Shown here: positions 17,349 to 26,749 of the stretch, one piece after another
Layout of the letters: each line of letters begins with the position of its first letter
Position numbering within the stretch: the stretch's first letter is position 1
Assembly: GCF_025971955.1 (NCBI RefSeq)
Contig: NZ_JAPDMX010000028.1
Span: 62,001-126,000, forward strand
Length of the DNA stretch: 64,000 nucleotides
From: Shewanella subflava
GTDB taxonomy: Bacteria; Pseudomonadota; Gammaproteobacteria; Enterobacterales; Shewanellaceae
Direction of reading: 5' to 3'
Notes under the pieces: generated by a model
Told to the model about the DNA's origin: nothing
Seen by the model: the letters and a program-made list of their open reading frames with translations, nothing else
The model's database searches: none
Made by a program: the position numbers and the translations under genes

Positions 17349-20300
17349 TTACTCTGGATCATAATCTAACACAGGAGCTAACCAGCGCTCGGTGTCAGCG
17401 ATGCTCATACCTTTACGTTTAGCATAGTCTTCTACCTGATCCTTACCCACATTTGTCACGCCAAAGTAGCGTGATTTAGGGTGGGCGAAATACCAGCCAG
17501 AGACGGCAGCTGTAGGGAACATGGCATAACTTTCGGTAATATTTAAGCCAATGGTTTCATCCGGTTTTAATAGATCCCATAACAAGCCTTTTTCGGTGTG
17601 ATCAGGGCATGCTGGGTAACCTGGTGCTGGGCGAATACCTTTGTACTTCTCGCGAATTAATGACTCATTATCCAGTGCTTCATCTGCAGCATAACCCCAA
17701 AACTCTTTACGCACTCTTTCATGCATGCGTTCGGCAAAAGCTTCAGCTAAACGGTCGGCAAGGCATTTCAGCATAATGGCATTATAATCGTCATGATTGG
17801 CTTCAAAACGGGCAACGTGCTCATCAATACCGTGCCCAGCAGTGACAGCAAAGCCACCCATGTAGTCGGCCACACCTGAGTCTTTAGGGGCTACGAAGTC
17901 TGATAAGCAGAAGTTGTCATTGCCAACACGCTCAAGTTGCATCCGTAAATGGTGGGTGGTTATTTCCACTTGGGTACGGCTTTCATCGGTATACAGTTCA
18001 ATATCATCATGGTTAACGGTGTTAGCAGGAAATAAGCCTATTACCGCTTTTGCGGTTAACCATTTTTCACTGATAATGGTTTGCAGCATGGCTTTACCGT
18101 CGGCAAAGAGTTTACGTGCTTCTTCGCCCACAACTTTATCGTCTAAAATATCAGGGTAACGTCCATGAAGCTCCCAACTTCTAAAGAAAGGCGTCCAGTC
18201 AATGCGATCGACTAAATCTTCAAGCGGGTAATCATCAAATACTTGGCGTCCCAATACATTGGGTTTAAATGGGGTATAGTTTTCCCAATCATGTGTGCAG
18301 CGATTTTCGCGGGCAACCTCAATTGGGACAATGGTTTTACGCTTAGTTTGTGATAAGCGTTTTTCACGCATGACATCGTATTCAGCATATTCTTCATCAA
18401 TGGTCGCTTGGCGAGTTTCATTGCTTATGAGCTTTGATACCATAGGCACAGCACGCGAGGCATCGGCAATATAAATTGCACCATGTGGGTAATGTGGCGC
18501 TATTTTCACGGCGGTGTGTATTTTAGAACAGGTTGCTCCGCCAATAATGGCCGGAATAGTCAGTCCTTCGCGGTGGAATGTTTTGACGTTATGCACCATT
18601 TCATCAAGGCTGGGGGTGATAAGCCCAGACATACCAATAATGTCAATATTGTGCTCTTTTACTGCATCAAGAATTTTATCAACCGATACCATCACACCTA
18701 AATCGACGACCTCGTAACCATTACAAGCGAGTACCACGCCGACAATATTTTTGCCTATATCATGCACGTCACCTTTAACTGTGACCATCAAAATGCGCCC
18801 GTTTGATTGGCCTTCTACTTTTTCAAGTTCGATAAACGGGTTTAAATAAGCCACCGCTTTTTTCATTACTCGAGCCGATTTTACTACTTGAGGCAGGAAC
18901 ATCTTACCTGCACCAAATAAGTCTCCCACCACATTCATGCCATCCATCAACGGCCCTTCAATCACATCAAGCGGTCTTGCTGCTTGTAAGCGCGCTTCTT
19001 CAGTATCTAGGTCAATAAACTCAGTGATACCTTTTACGAGGGCGTGGGATAAACGTTCATTTACAGGCAAACTGCGCCATGCTAAATCTTCTTTTTTAGC
19101 TACTTGGCTACCGTCACCACGGTACTTTTCGGCGATATCGAGTAGCTGTTCGGTATTGGTTGAATCGGCTACGGGGCAGGGTAGGTTAAGGACGACATTT
19201 TCAACTTTGTCCTTTAAATCGGCGTCAATGTCATCGTAAATCGCCAGCTGACCAGCGTTTACAATGCCCATGTCCATACCCGCTTGAATCGCGTGGTATA
19301 AAAACACCGCATGGATAGCTTCACGTACTGGGTTGTTACCACGGAACGAGAACGACACGTTTGATACACCACCGGAAATCATCGCATAAGGTAGGGTAGA
19401 TTTAATGTCTTTAATGGATTCGATAAAATCGACGGCGTAGTTGTCGTGCTCTTCAATACCTGTGGCAATGGCAAAAATGTTTGGGTCAAAAATAATGTCT
19501 TCTGGCGGAAAGCCAACAACATCGACTAACAAACGGTAGGCACGAGTACAAATTTCAGTTTTACGCGCTCGGGTATCGGCCTGGCCATCTTCATCAAAGG
19601 CCATCACAATGGCAGCGGCGCCATAACGCTTCACTAAAGTCGCTTGTTTAATAAAGGCTTCTTCGCCTTCTTTCATCGAAATCGAGTTAACAATCGACTT
19701 ACCCTGAACACACTTAAGGCCGGCTTCAATGACTTCCCATTTTGATGAGTCAATCATAATTGGCACTCTGGAGATATCAGGCTCTGAGGCGATTAAGTTC
19801 AAGAACTTCTTCATCGATTCAGCACCATCAAGCATGCCTTCATCCATGTTTACGTCGATGATTTGGGCGCCATTTTCAACCTGTTCACGAACAACATCGA
19901 GTGCTTCTTCAAACTTTTCTTCTTTAATAAGACGTAAAAACTTTGCCGAACCTGTTACGTTAGCGCGTTCGCCGACGTTAACGAACAAAGAGCTGGCATC
20001 AATGGTTAATGGCTCTAGCCCTGATAGGCGACAAGCGACCGGAATATCTGGAATAGTTCGAGGCTCATGATTGATCACCGCTTCACGAATAGTGTGAATG
20101 TGTGCGGGCGTGCTACCACAACAACCACCGACAATATTGAGCATTCCTTCACGGGCCCAGTCGCTGATCACTTCTGCCATTTCTTCAGGTGTTTCATCAT
20201 AACCGCCAAACTCATTGGGTAAGCCAGCGTTAGGATGAGCAGACACAAAGCACTCGGCAATACGTGATAATTCTTCAACGTAAGGACGCAGCTCTTTTGG

Positions 20301-21065
20301 ACCTAAAGCACAGTTTAGGCCGATGGATAATGGCTTGATGTGGCGCAGTGAGTTATAGAAACCTTCAGTTGTTTGTCCTGTTAGGGTACGACCTGAGGCA
20401 TCTGTGATGGTGCCGGAGATCATTACAGGTAAACGATCGCCTAGCTCGTCAAAGACTTTTTCAATTGCAAACAGAGCTGCTTTGGCGTTAAGGGTATCAA
20501 AAATGGTTTCAACCATAATGATATCAGCGCCGCCTTGAATTAGCGCAGTGGTGGATTCAACATAAGCTTCGACTAGCTCATCAAAGCTGACATTTCGAAA
20601 ACTTGGGTCGTTCACATCTGGGCTGATAGAGCAGGTGCGGTTTGTAGGGCCAAGTACGCCAGCTACGTAGCGCGCAATGCCAGTTTGCGCGGCAACTTCA
20701 TCGGCGGCTTCACGGGCAACTTGGGCACCTTGTAAATTGATTTCAGCCGACAACGACTGCATGTCGTAATCAGCCATCGCAATAGTGGTAGCATTAAAGG
20801 TATTGGTTTCAATAATGTCAGCGCCTGCCAACAAATATTTAGTATGAATGTCTTTGATAATTTGTCGTTGGCTGAGCACCAACATGTCGTTGTTACCCTT
20901 AACATCGCAATGCCAGTCTTTAAAACGTTCACCGCGATAGTCGGCTTCTTCCAATTTGTAGTCTTGGATCATGGTGCCCATCGCACCATCAAGAATGACA
21001 ATTCGCTCTTTAAGCGTAGTTGTAAGTTGTTCAAGAACCTGACTGTAGGAAGTCGACTTCAGCAT
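17349..21065 (-). CDS. metH: Cobalamin-dependent methionine synthase
   Basis: Transfers the methyl group of 5-methyltetrahydrofolate to homocysteine through methylcobalamin. At 1238 residues it has the full four-module architecture: homocysteine domain (about 1-330) with zinc ligands Cys252, Cys315 and Cys316 (GGCCGSTP); pterin domain (about 350-620); cobalamin domain with DVHDIG (766-771), where His768 is the lower cobalt ligand; and the C-terminal S-adenosylmethionine reactivation domain. The N terminus reads [15 protein letters not shown] precedes the ATG. It is divergent from cobC, and a likely MetJ operator lies in the shared promoter region. The enzyme is the main consumer of the cofactor made and imported by the following operon. 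Confidence 0.98.
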   Translation of the reverse strand: MLKSTSYSQVLEQLTTTLKERIVILDGAMGTMIQDYKLEEADYRGERFKDWHCDVKGNNDMLVLSQRQIIKDIHTKYLLAGADIIETNTFNATTIAMADYDMQSLSAEINLQGAQVAREAADEVAAQTGIARYVAGVLGPTNRTCSISPDVNDPSFRNVSFDELVEAYVESTTALIQGGADIIMVETIFDTLNAKAALFAIEKVFDELGDRLPVMISGTITDASGRTLTGQTTEGFYNSLRHIKPLSIGLNCALGPKELRPYVEELSRIAECFVSAHPNAGLPNEFGGYDETPEEMAEVISDWAREGMLNIVGGCCGSTPAHIHTIREAVINHEPRTIPDIPVACRLSGLEPLTIDASSLFVNVGERANVTGSAKFLRLIKEEKFEEALDVVREQVENGAQIIDVNMDEGMLDGAESMKKFLNLIASEPDISRVPIMIDSSKWEVIEAGLKCVQGKSIVNSISMKEGEEAFIKQATLVKRYGAAAIVMAFDEDGQADTRARKTEICTRAYRLLVDVVGFPPEDIIFDPNIFAIATGIEEHDNYAVDFIESIKDIKSTLPYAMISGGVSNVSFSFRGNNPVREAIHAVFLYHAIQAGMDMGIVNAGQLAIYDDIDADLKDKVENVVLNLPCPVADSTNTEQLLDIAEKYRGDGSQVAKKEDLAWRSLPVNERLSHALVKGITEFIDLDTEEARLQAARPLDVIEGPLMDGMNVVGDLFGAGKMFLPQVVKSARVMKKAVAYLNPFIELEKVEGQSNGRILMVTVKGDVHDIGKNIVGVVLACNGYEVVDLGVMVSVDKILDAVKEHNIDIIGMSGLITPSLDEMVHNVKTFHREGLTIPAIIGGATCSKIHTAVKIAPHYPHGAIYIADASRAVPMVSKLISNETRQATIDEEYAEYDVMREKRLSQTKRKTIVPIEVARENRCTHDWENYTPFKPNVLGRQVFDDYPLEDLVDRIDWTPFFRSWELHGRYPDILDDKVVGEEARKLFADGKAMLQTIISEKWLTAKAVIGLFPANTVNHDDIELYTDESRTQVEITTHHLRMQLERVGNDNFCLSDFVAPKDSGVADYMGGFAVTAGHGIDEHVARFEANHDDYNAIMLKCLADRLAEAFAERMHERVRKEFWGYAADEALDNESLIREKYKGIRPAPGYPACPDHTEKGLLWDLLKPDETIGLNITESYAMFPTAAVSGWYFAHPKSRYFGVTNVGKDQVEDYAKRKGMSIADTERWLAPVLDYDPE

Positions 21066-21191
21066 AACTCATTACCTTTTAATGCAGTGGCGCTTAGCTA
21101 ACAAAGCACCAAATTTATCTAACTTATTATTTTATCGAGTGTTAATTAATACATCGTGAATAGCGGACACTCGACAAGCAGAAATACTTTT

Positions 21192-21215
21192 GGACATTTA
21201 TACGTATAGACGTCC
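21192..21215 (-). promoter_or_regulatory. Probable MetJ operator (three tandem met boxes)
   Basis: Three adjacent 8-base boxes, GGACATTT, ATACGTAT and AGACGTCC, resemble the MetJ consensus AGACGTCT; the last matches 7 of 8 and the middle one keeps the ACGT core. The site is about 130 bases upstream of metH and 40 bases upstream of cobC, so it could repress either promoter when S-adenosylmethionine is plentiful. Confidence 0.6.
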
Positions 21216-21256
21216 ATAATACGCGAGTTGTTATCTTTAGGGCAAGGCAGAAATCC

Positions 21257-21979
21257 ATGAAACATCTTCAATTGGTGTTCCTGCGCCATGGTCAATGCCA
21301 GGGCGGCGACATTTTGCGTGGAAAAACCAATGTGCCCTTGTCAGAAAAAGGGCTAACACAAATGCAGCAAGCTTTTAGTCGCTTGGTTAAATTGCCCGAT
21401 GTGGTGTATTCCTCTCCACTTGAACGCTGTTTGCAGTTTAGTGACCTTATCGCAAAACAGTATCAATTGCCCATCAAGGTCTTGGACGGTTTACAAGAAA
21501 TTGATTTTGGAGAATGGGATGGTCAAACATGGCAAACCTTGTATCAACATCATGAAGCCAAGATAACCGCCTATTGGGCAAACCCTTGGGAACCTAAGCA
21601 CACTCCGCCACTGGGGGAGTATACGGTAGATTTTAGTGCCAGAGTGCAAGCCGTTGTGTCGCAAATAATATGGCAGATGCTGCAGCCCTTAGCTGCCGAA
21701 GTCGCGGTAGATCCTACGACTGTTAAGTCCGCTTCTACGCCATCAGCATTAATAGTCACCCATGGTGGCGTGATGCGATGTATAATGGCTGCCATCTTGG
21801 GCGTTGAGCAAGCGGCAGGTATTTTTAATCAGTTTCATTTACCCTATGCTGCGGTATTTCATGTTGATGTTTATGTCGATGGGCACTACCTTGAACATGT
21901 TGACCAAGATACATTCGCGTTTAACAATCTCAGCGTGAGATTAAACTGGCCTGGGCTGAGTGATTTATCACAAGGTTAG
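21257..21979 (+). CDS. cobC: Histidine phosphatase, probable alpha-ribazole phosphatase
   Basis: A 240-residue member of the histidine phosphatase (phosphoglycerate mutase-like) superfamily. The N-terminal LRHGQC supplies the phospho-accepting histidine; LQEIDFGEWDGQTW and VTHGGVMRC complete the active site. Its position immediately before the cobalamin riboswitch and cob operon points to CobC, which removes the 5'-phosphate from alpha-ribazole phosphate or adenosylcobalamin phosphate. It is about 40 residues longer than E. coli CobC, with an insert around residues 140-165. It lies upstream of the riboswitch and so is probably not controlled by it. Confidence 0.78.
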   Translation: MKHLQLVFLRHGQCQGGDILRGKTNVPLSEKGLTQMQQAFSRLVKLPDVVYSSPLERCLQFSDLIAKQYQLPIKVLDGLQEIDFGEWDGQTWQTLYQHHEAKITAYWANPWEPKHTPPLGEYTVDFSARVQAVVSQIIWQMLQPLAAEVAVDPTTVKSASTPSALIVTHGGVMRCIMAAILGVEQAAGIFNQFHLPYAAVFHVDVYVDGHYLEHVDQDTFAFNNLSVRLNWPGLSDLSQG

Positions 21980-21993
21980 GCCAACCGTTAACT

Positions 21994-22105
21994 ATAGTCT
22001 TGAGTATTGGGAATCGGGAAAGCCCGAACTGTACCCGCAACTGTGAATATGATGCCAGCATGAATTTTGGCAAACCATATAAGTCAGATACCAGCTTGAG
22101 ACTAT
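21994..22105 (+). promoter_or_regulatory. Cobalamin riboswitch
   Basis: The leader of the B12 operon carries the adenosylcobalamin-binding element. The closing stem is ATAGTCT (21994-22000) with AGACTAT (22099-22105). Inside are GGGAATCGGGAA, the highly conserved core CCGCAACTG (22035-22043), a CCAGCATG...TTTTGG segment, and AGTCAGATACC corresponding to the B12-box. It should turn down the downstream genes when cobalamin is abundant, probably by hiding translation initiation, since no terminator is obvious before the first small ORF. Confidence 0.88.
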
Positions 22106-22143
22106 TCATTTTTGCCTGAGCGGGATAACTCAGTGGGGCATAT

Positions 22144-22239
22144 ATGTTTGAAATTTTGTTTGCTTTTATAGTGGGTAACCTTGCTCTAGGTGGCCTTATT
22201 TATCTTGGTGCAAAACTCTATTTGGGAGACGATGTGTGA
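22144..22239 (+). CDS. 31-residue predicted membrane microprotein
   Basis: A short ORF from ATG 22144 to TGA 22237-22239, with GGGG a few bases upstream. The product starts MFEILFAFIVGNLALGGL and ends LYLGDDV: a single membrane helix of about 20-23 residues with a short acidic cytoplasmic tail. Its stop overlaps the btuD start (TGATG), so translation is probably coupled. It is the first gene after the cobalamin riboswitch. I do not recognise the sequence; a small accessory subunit for cobalamin or cobalt uptake is a guess from its place. Confidence 0.6.
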   Translation: MFEILFAFIVGNLALGGLIYLGAKLYLGDDV

Positions 22240-23141
22240 TGTCTTCAAGTTTTGATGCCGTTATTGTCAACTCTCACTCTGATGATCTGGCCTTATTTGT
22301 AAACGGGATCAGTTGGCATGTTGATGATGTTGCCATCTTAGCGGATATTTCCTTTTCACTGCACAAAAAGCAAATGCTAGGGGTTATTGGCCCAAATGGT
22401 GCAGGTAAGTCGAGTTTACTTCGATGTCTTTATCGTTATATCACACCCACCTATGGGCAAATCCGTCTATTTGATCAAGATATTAGCCAATTTAACGCCA
22501 AGGCCTTTGCTACCCAAGTTGCTGTGGTACAGCAAGACACGCCACAATTTTTTGATATGAATACCAGCCAGCTGGTGGCGATGGGCCTCACGCCACACAA
22601 AGGTATGTTCGATGGGCATACCGCAGTAGATAATCAACTGATCCACGATGCTATTCAAAAAGTAGGGTTAACTGACAAAGCCTTTTTGCAATACAGTCAA
22701 CTGTCTGGCGGCGAAAAACAACGTGCATTAATTGCCAGAGCCATAGTGCAACGGCCTCAGCTATTAATACTTGATGAGCCCACAAATCATTTAGATATTC
22801 GTTATCAAATCCAAATTCTTGAGTTGGTCAAAAGCTTAGGCATTACCGTTATTGCCTCTATTCATGATTTAAATTTAGCCAGCGCGATGTGTGATACATT
22901 GGTGTTGCTCAATAAAGGCCAACTAGTGGCCCAAGGCACTCCCAGCACCGTGCTTACCGAGGCACAAATTGGTGAGGTTTTTGAGGTATGTTGTGAGGTC
23001 AAGCCGCACCCTCAACATGCTAAACCCTTAGTGAATTACTTTTACGGTTATATGTCGCAACCGATAGTGCCATCGTCAAATCAGCTTAGTCATAAGACCG
23101 AACAAGATCCATCGCTTCACGCTACTGAGGTGCAGTCATGA
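22239..23141 (+). CDS. btuD: Cobalamin ABC transporter ATP-binding protein
   Basis: A 300-residue ATPase of the FecCD/BtuCD importer type. Walker A GPNGAGKSS (51-59), signature LSGGE (155-159), Walker B LLILDEP (175-181) and the switch histidine in ASIHDLN are intact. The riboswitch, the overlapping btuC-like gene and the cob genes identify vitamin B12 (or cobinamide) as the substrate over iron chelates. GTG at 22236 also opens the frame; ATG 22239, overlapping the microprotein stop and preceded by GGGAG, is used. The C-terminal tail after residue 255 is longer than in E. coli BtuD. Confidence 0.88.
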   Translation: MSSSFDAVIVNSHSDDLALFVNGISWHVDDVAILADISFSLHKKQMLGVIGPNGAGKSSLLRCLYRYITPTYGQIRLFDQDISQFNAKAFATQVAVVQQDTPQFFDMNTSQLVAMGLTPHKGMFDGHTAVDNQLIHDAIQKVGLTDKAFLQYSQLSGGEKQRALIARAIVQRPQLLILDEPTNHLDIRYQIQILELVKSLGITVIASIHDLNLASAMCDTLVLLNKGQLVAQGTPSTVLTEAQIGEVFEVCCEVKPHPQHAKPLVNYFYGYMSQPIVPSSNQLSHKTEQDPSLHATEVQS

Positions 23142-24214
23142 GCCCTATGAAAGATCAATATAGGTATCGACTGTTTCTATGTTTATTAACTTTGTTTGCC
23201 ACATTAAGCCCCCTTGTTGCGGCAAGTTTTGGCGCGGCATCTATCAGCTTTACTGATGTGCTTCAGGCCCTAATCCAGCATCTTCCTTGGCAAGAAACTG
23301 CGCAATCAACAGGCGTAACCGAACGAATCGTATTTGAGCTGCGTTTTCCGCGTATTGTGCTGGCATTTGTCGCGGGCGCAGGTTTAGCAATAGCGGGTAG
23401 CGTGTTACAAACTGTTACCCGTAATCCGTTGGCGGATCCCTATTTGTTTGGTATTAGTTCTGGAGCCTCTTTTGGCGCGGTATTGGTCTTCAGCTTTTTG
23501 TCTAACGGGTTGTTTGAACAAACTCAGGTAACGGCGATGTCCTCAGGGCAACTTGATTGGTGGCGTTGGCAAAACTTGTTGTTACCCGTAGGGGCATTTG
23601 CAGGAGCCTGTTTATCGGTGTTGTTGGTGTTAAGTTTGTCTGGCTTAGGGCGAAGTAGTCAGGTTGAACGCATGTTGTTATCGGGGGTAGCAACCTCGTT
23701 TTTATTTGGGGCATTGACCAGTTTACTGTTGTATTTTTCAAGCCCACAAGCCACGGCATCAGTATTGTTCTGGTCATTGGGTAGCTTTGCAAAAGCTAAC
23801 TGGGTTGGGGTGATACTCCCCAGTGTTATTGTGTTAGGCAGCTTAGCGGTGATTGTGGTGTTTAAACGTCAAATTGTAGCACTACAAGCGGGCGATGAAA
23901 CCGCCCATACCCTTGGGGTCAATGTGGCTAAATTGCGCCTTAATATGCTGTTGCTGTGCTCGTTGATAACCGCTGTATTAGTGGCAAGTTGTGGCGGCAT
24001 TGGCTTTGTTGGCTTAATGATCCCCCATTGTGTTCGTTTATTGTTTCCTGGGCGTCAGCCGATGATAGTGACCGCCATTGTTGGGGGACTATTTATGGTG
24101 TGGATTGATGTGGTGGCGCGCTGCATTTTAGGCAATCAAGAGCTACCCGTTGGTATTATCACTGCTGCAATAGGCAGTGTATTTTTCTTGTTTATATTAA
24201 GACATAGGCGCTAA
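23138..24214 (+). CDS. btuC: Cobalamin ABC transporter permease
   Basis: A 358-residue FecCD-family permease with about ten membrane helices. Diagnostic segments are ERIVFELRFPRIVLAFVAGAGLAIAGSVLQTVTRNPLADPYLFGISSGAS and, near the C terminus, GGIGFVGLMIPHCVRLLFPGRQ. Its ATG overlaps the btuD stop by four bases (ATGA). It forms the inner-membrane importer with the upstream ATPase; the matching periplasmic binding protein BtuF is encoded separately at 38338. Confidence 0.9.
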   Translation: MSPMKDQYRYRLFLCLLTLFATLSPLVAASFGAASISFTDVLQALIQHLPWQETAQSTGVTERIVFELRFPRIVLAFVAGAGLAIAGSVLQTVTRNPLADPYLFGISSGASFGAVLVFSFLSNGLFEQTQVTAMSSGQLDWWRWQNLLLPVGAFAGACLSVLLVLSLSGLGRSSQVERMLLSGVATSFLFGALTSLLLYFSSPQATASVLFWSLGSFAKANWVGVILPSVIVLGSLAVIVVFKRQIVALQAGDETAHTLGVNVAKLRLNMLLLCSLITAVLVASCGGIGFVGLMIPHCVRLLFPGRQPMIVTAIVGGLFMVWIDVVARCILGNQELPVGIITAAIGSVFFLFILRHRR

Positions 24215-24262
24215 AGCCCGTGCTATTAAGGTGTTTATCATTGTTATCTTTGTGGAGCGTAT

Positions 24263-25354
24263 ATGTTTGCAGTTGATCATGTTAGTCATAAGTTTGACGA
24301 CTTAATTCAGCATAAAATTGATCAAAAAACCAAACCCAAAGGTGCGCTAGGTCAGCTGGAGTCATTAGCTAAACAAGTTGCCCAAGTGCAATTATCCCGT
24401 GATCCAAAAGCCAAAAAACTGCATATAACTCAGCCAGGATTACTGGTATTTGCGGGCGACCATGGCATTGCGCAATATGGGGTATCTATTGCGCCCAGTG
24501 AAGTGACCAGCCAAATGGTAGCGAACTTTGTTCATGGTGGTGCTGCTGTGAATGTGTTCTGCCGTCAAATGGGTTTTAACCTTGAGGTGATAGACGCAGG
24601 CATTATGGCTCCTTTGGGTTTTAACCTTGAGGTGATAGACGCAGGCATTATGGCTCCTTTGGGTTTAAAGGGCGTTACCGAGCACAGGCTGGGTAATGGC
24701 ACCACGGCGATTCATTTGGCGCCAGCTATGACACTTGAGCAAGTTAAACAAGGTTTTGAAGCGGCCCATGAAGTGGTTGAACGTCATGTGTTGTCGGGTT
24801 GCAACCTTATCGCGTTAGGTGAAATGGGCATAGGTAATACCTCGTCAGCCGCAGCAATCATGGCGGCTTTGCTCGAGCTTGACGTTAATACTTGTGTTGG
24901 CAGAGGGACGGGCATTGATGATAAAACCTTGGCTTTGAAAAAAGCCTTGATCAATGAAGCATTGAAATTACATCGGCCTAAATTGGCCTCACCAGTGCAT
25001 GTATTGGCTTATTTAGGTGGTTTTGAAATTGTGCAAATGACAGGAGCAATTTTAGCCGCAGCAGAGCAGAAAATATTAGTCTTAATAGATGGGTTTATCT
25101 CTACCGCTGCTGCACTTGTCGCTGTAAGATTACACCCCGCAGCAAGAGACTATTTAGTGTTTGCCCATGAGTCGGAAGAACAGGGACATAAATTGATGTT
25201 AACGCACTTAAGCGCACAACCGATTTTGTCTTTAGGCTTACGTCTAGGCGAAGGAACCGGAGCCGCACTCGCGCTACCGATAGTTCAAGCCGCAGTGAAT
25301 TTTTATAATGACATGGCCAGCTTTGAAGATGCTGGTGTCAAAAATGTGGTCTAA
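24263..25354 (+). CDS. cobT: Nicotinate-nucleotide--dimethylbenzimidazole phosphoribosyltransferase
   Basis: Makes alpha-ribazole 5'-phosphate, the activated lower ligand of cobalamin, from dimethylbenzimidazole and nicotinate mononucleotide. Family features: [45 protein letters not shown] and the catalytic-region [13 protein letters not shown]. At 363 residues it is slightly long because residues 104-118 ([15 protein letters not shown]) are repeated exactly as 119-133, from a perfect 45-bp tandem duplication in the DNA. The frame is kept. GGAG precedes the ATG, 48 bases after btuC. Confidence 0.94.
   Translation: MFAVDHVSHKFDDLIQHKIDQKTKPKGALGQLESLAKQVAQVQLSRDPKAKKLHITQPGLLVFAGDHGIAQYGVSIAPSEVTSQMVANFVHGGAAVNVFCRQMGFNLEVIDAGIMAPLGFNLEVIDAGIMAPLGLKGVTEHRLGNGTTAIHLAPAMTLEQVKQGFEAAHEVVERHVLSGCNLIALGEMGIGNTSSAAAIMAALLELDVNTCVGRGTGIDDKTLALKKALINEALKLHRPKLASPVHVLAYLGGFEIVQMTGAILAAAEQKILVLIDGFISTAAALVAVRLHPAARDYLVFAHESEEQGHKLMLTHLSAQPILSLGLRLGEGTGAALALPIVQAAVNFYNDMASFEDAGVKNVV
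24571..24660 (+). repeat. Exact 45-bp tandem duplication inside cobT
   Basis: Two identical 45-base units, 24571-24615 and 24616-24660, each starting GGGTTTTAACC and ending GGCTCCTTT, followed by another GGGTTT. The identity at every position, including third codon positions, indicates a recent event. Confidence 0.97.
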
Positions 25355-25361
25355 GGAAAGT

Positions 25362-26144
25362 ATGTTCAATTTATACCGTGGTTTAAGGCAGTTAAATTTA
25401 TTTTTTGTGGCATTGAGTTTTTTTACTCGAATTCCGATCCCGTCGTGGGTGGTGGTTGATGCTGACAAGTTGAATCAATCAAGCCGATACTTTGGGGTCG
25501 TGGGATTAGTTATCGGTTTGCTCAGTGGCTTGATTTTCTGGCTTGCACAATTAGTTCTGCCTGCCAGTATTGCGGTTTTGCTTGCTATGGTCGCGGGCGT
25601 TATTGCTACAGGGGCATTTCATGAAGATGGCTTAGCGGATACCGCCGATGGCTTTGGCGGCGGCTGGACCGTTGAAGATAAACTGCGCATTATGAAAGAC
25701 TCCCGTCTGGGCAGTTACGGTGCATTAGCCATTGGTTTAGCCTTGTTATTAAAGTGGCAGTTATTGGTTGAGTTGGCACTATACAGCCCAATGGCAGCCA
25801 TCAGTGGTCTGGTTGTCGCGCATACATTAAGCCGTGTATTAGCTGCCAGTCTGATTTTTAGTGAAAAATATGTCAGAGATGACAGCGGTAAATCTAAACC
25901 GCTAGCACAGCAACAATCATTGAATGATCTGTTTATTTTATTAGCCAGTGGCTTGTTTGTTTTACTGTGGTTAAACGGTGTCGCCGCCTTTGCTTTGTTT
26001 ATTATCCTTTGGTGTGTGCGTTTTCTAATAGGCAACTTATTCAGACGTCAAATTGGTGGTTATACTGGTGATACCTTAGGGGCGGCGCAACAAATCAGCG
26101 AAATAGTGTGTTACCTCGTAATATTGGTGGTTGGATTAAGTTAA
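25362..26144 (+). CDS. cobS: Adenosylcobinamide-GDP ribazoletransferase (cobalamin synthase)
   Basis: Integral membrane enzyme that joins adenosylcobinamide-GDP to alpha-ribazole (phosphate), the last assembly step. The 260 residues have several membrane helices and the family signature GAFHEDGLADTADGFGGG (about residues 80-100), plus KDSRLGSYG and the C-terminal GGYTGDTLGAAQQ. The frame is open within cobT from ATG 25308, but ATG 25362 with AAGGAAAG immediately upstream, 7 bases after the cobT stop, gives the usual N terminus. Confidence 0.94.
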   Translation: MFNLYRGLRQLNLFFVALSFFTRIPIPSWVVVDADKLNQSSRYFGVVGLVIGLLSGLIFWLAQLVLPASIAVLLAMVAGVIATGAFHEDGLADTADGFGGGWTVEDKLRIMKDSRLGSYGALAIGLALLLKWQLLVELALYSPMAAISGLVVAHTLSRVLAASLIFSEKYVRDDSGKSKPLAQQQSLNDLFILLASGLFVLLWLNGVAAFALFIILWCVRFLIGNLFRRQIGGYTGDTLGAAQQISEIVCYLVILVVGLS

Positions 26145-26749
26145 TGATCCATTTAGTGCTTGGGGGGGCAAGAAGCGGCAAAAGCCGGTTTGCTGAAAAC
26201 TGGGTAACCCAACTGACAGCCTCAATCCCTCAAGTCTGCCCGCCGGTGTATATTGCCACGGCAACTATCGGCAATGATGACGAGATGGCAAACAGAATTG
26301 CTCGTCATCAAAGTGACAGAAACACCAGCGCCTTAGCTTGGGTAACCTTAGAAACGCCATTAGCACTAGCCGATTGTTTAACCCAAATAGATAAAGCTAA
26401 TCAAGTTATTCTGGTTGATTGTCTGACCCTTTATTTAACCAATCATTTATTGCGCTCCAGTTTCGGTGGCGTAACACAAACCCTAATCCCTCACTTAGAA
26501 ACAGATGTCATCTCAGTCGACTGGCAAACAGAAAAAGCTCAGCTTTTAGCGGTATTACCGACACTCAAATCACATGTGGTTTTGGTGAGTAACGAAGTGG
26601 GCTCAGGCATTGTGCCGATGGGCGAACTCAGTCGAGAATTTGTCGACCAAGCTGGATGGCTAAATCAGGCTATTGCTGCGCTGGCGGATGAGGTGAGTCT
26701 TGTTGTGGCCGGATTACCCCTTAGGTTAAAAATAGCACCTAATTCATGA
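26144..26749 (+). CDS. cobU: Adenosylcobinamide kinase / adenosylcobinamide-phosphate guanylyltransferase
   Basis: A bifunctional enzyme that phosphorylates adenosylcobinamide and then adds GMP, feeding CobS. The 201-residue protein begins [18 protein letters not shown] with the P-loop [29 protein letters not shown] and [13 protein letters not shown] are the other family blocks. The guanylylated histidine should be the one in RHQSDR. The start overlaps the cobS stop by one base (TAATG); an upstream in-frame ATG at 26108 would give a non-standard extension. A 10-20 residue insert near residue 110 makes it longer than E. coli CobU. Confidence 0.94.
   Translation: MIHLVLGGARSGKSRFAENWVTQLTASIPQVCPPVYIATATIGNDDEMANRIARHQSDRNTSALAWVTLETPLALADCLTQIDKANQVILVDCLTLYLTNHLLRSSFGGVTQTLIPHLETDVISVDWQTEKAQLLAVLPTLKSHVVLVSNEVGSGIVPMGELSREFVDQAGWLNQAIAALADEVSLVVAGLPLRLKIAPNS

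Noticed and set aside
21994..22105. The idea that cobC is also controlled by the cobalamin riboswitch.
   Set aside because: The riboswitch lies after the cobC stop codon, and no second copy was found upstream of cobC or btuF.
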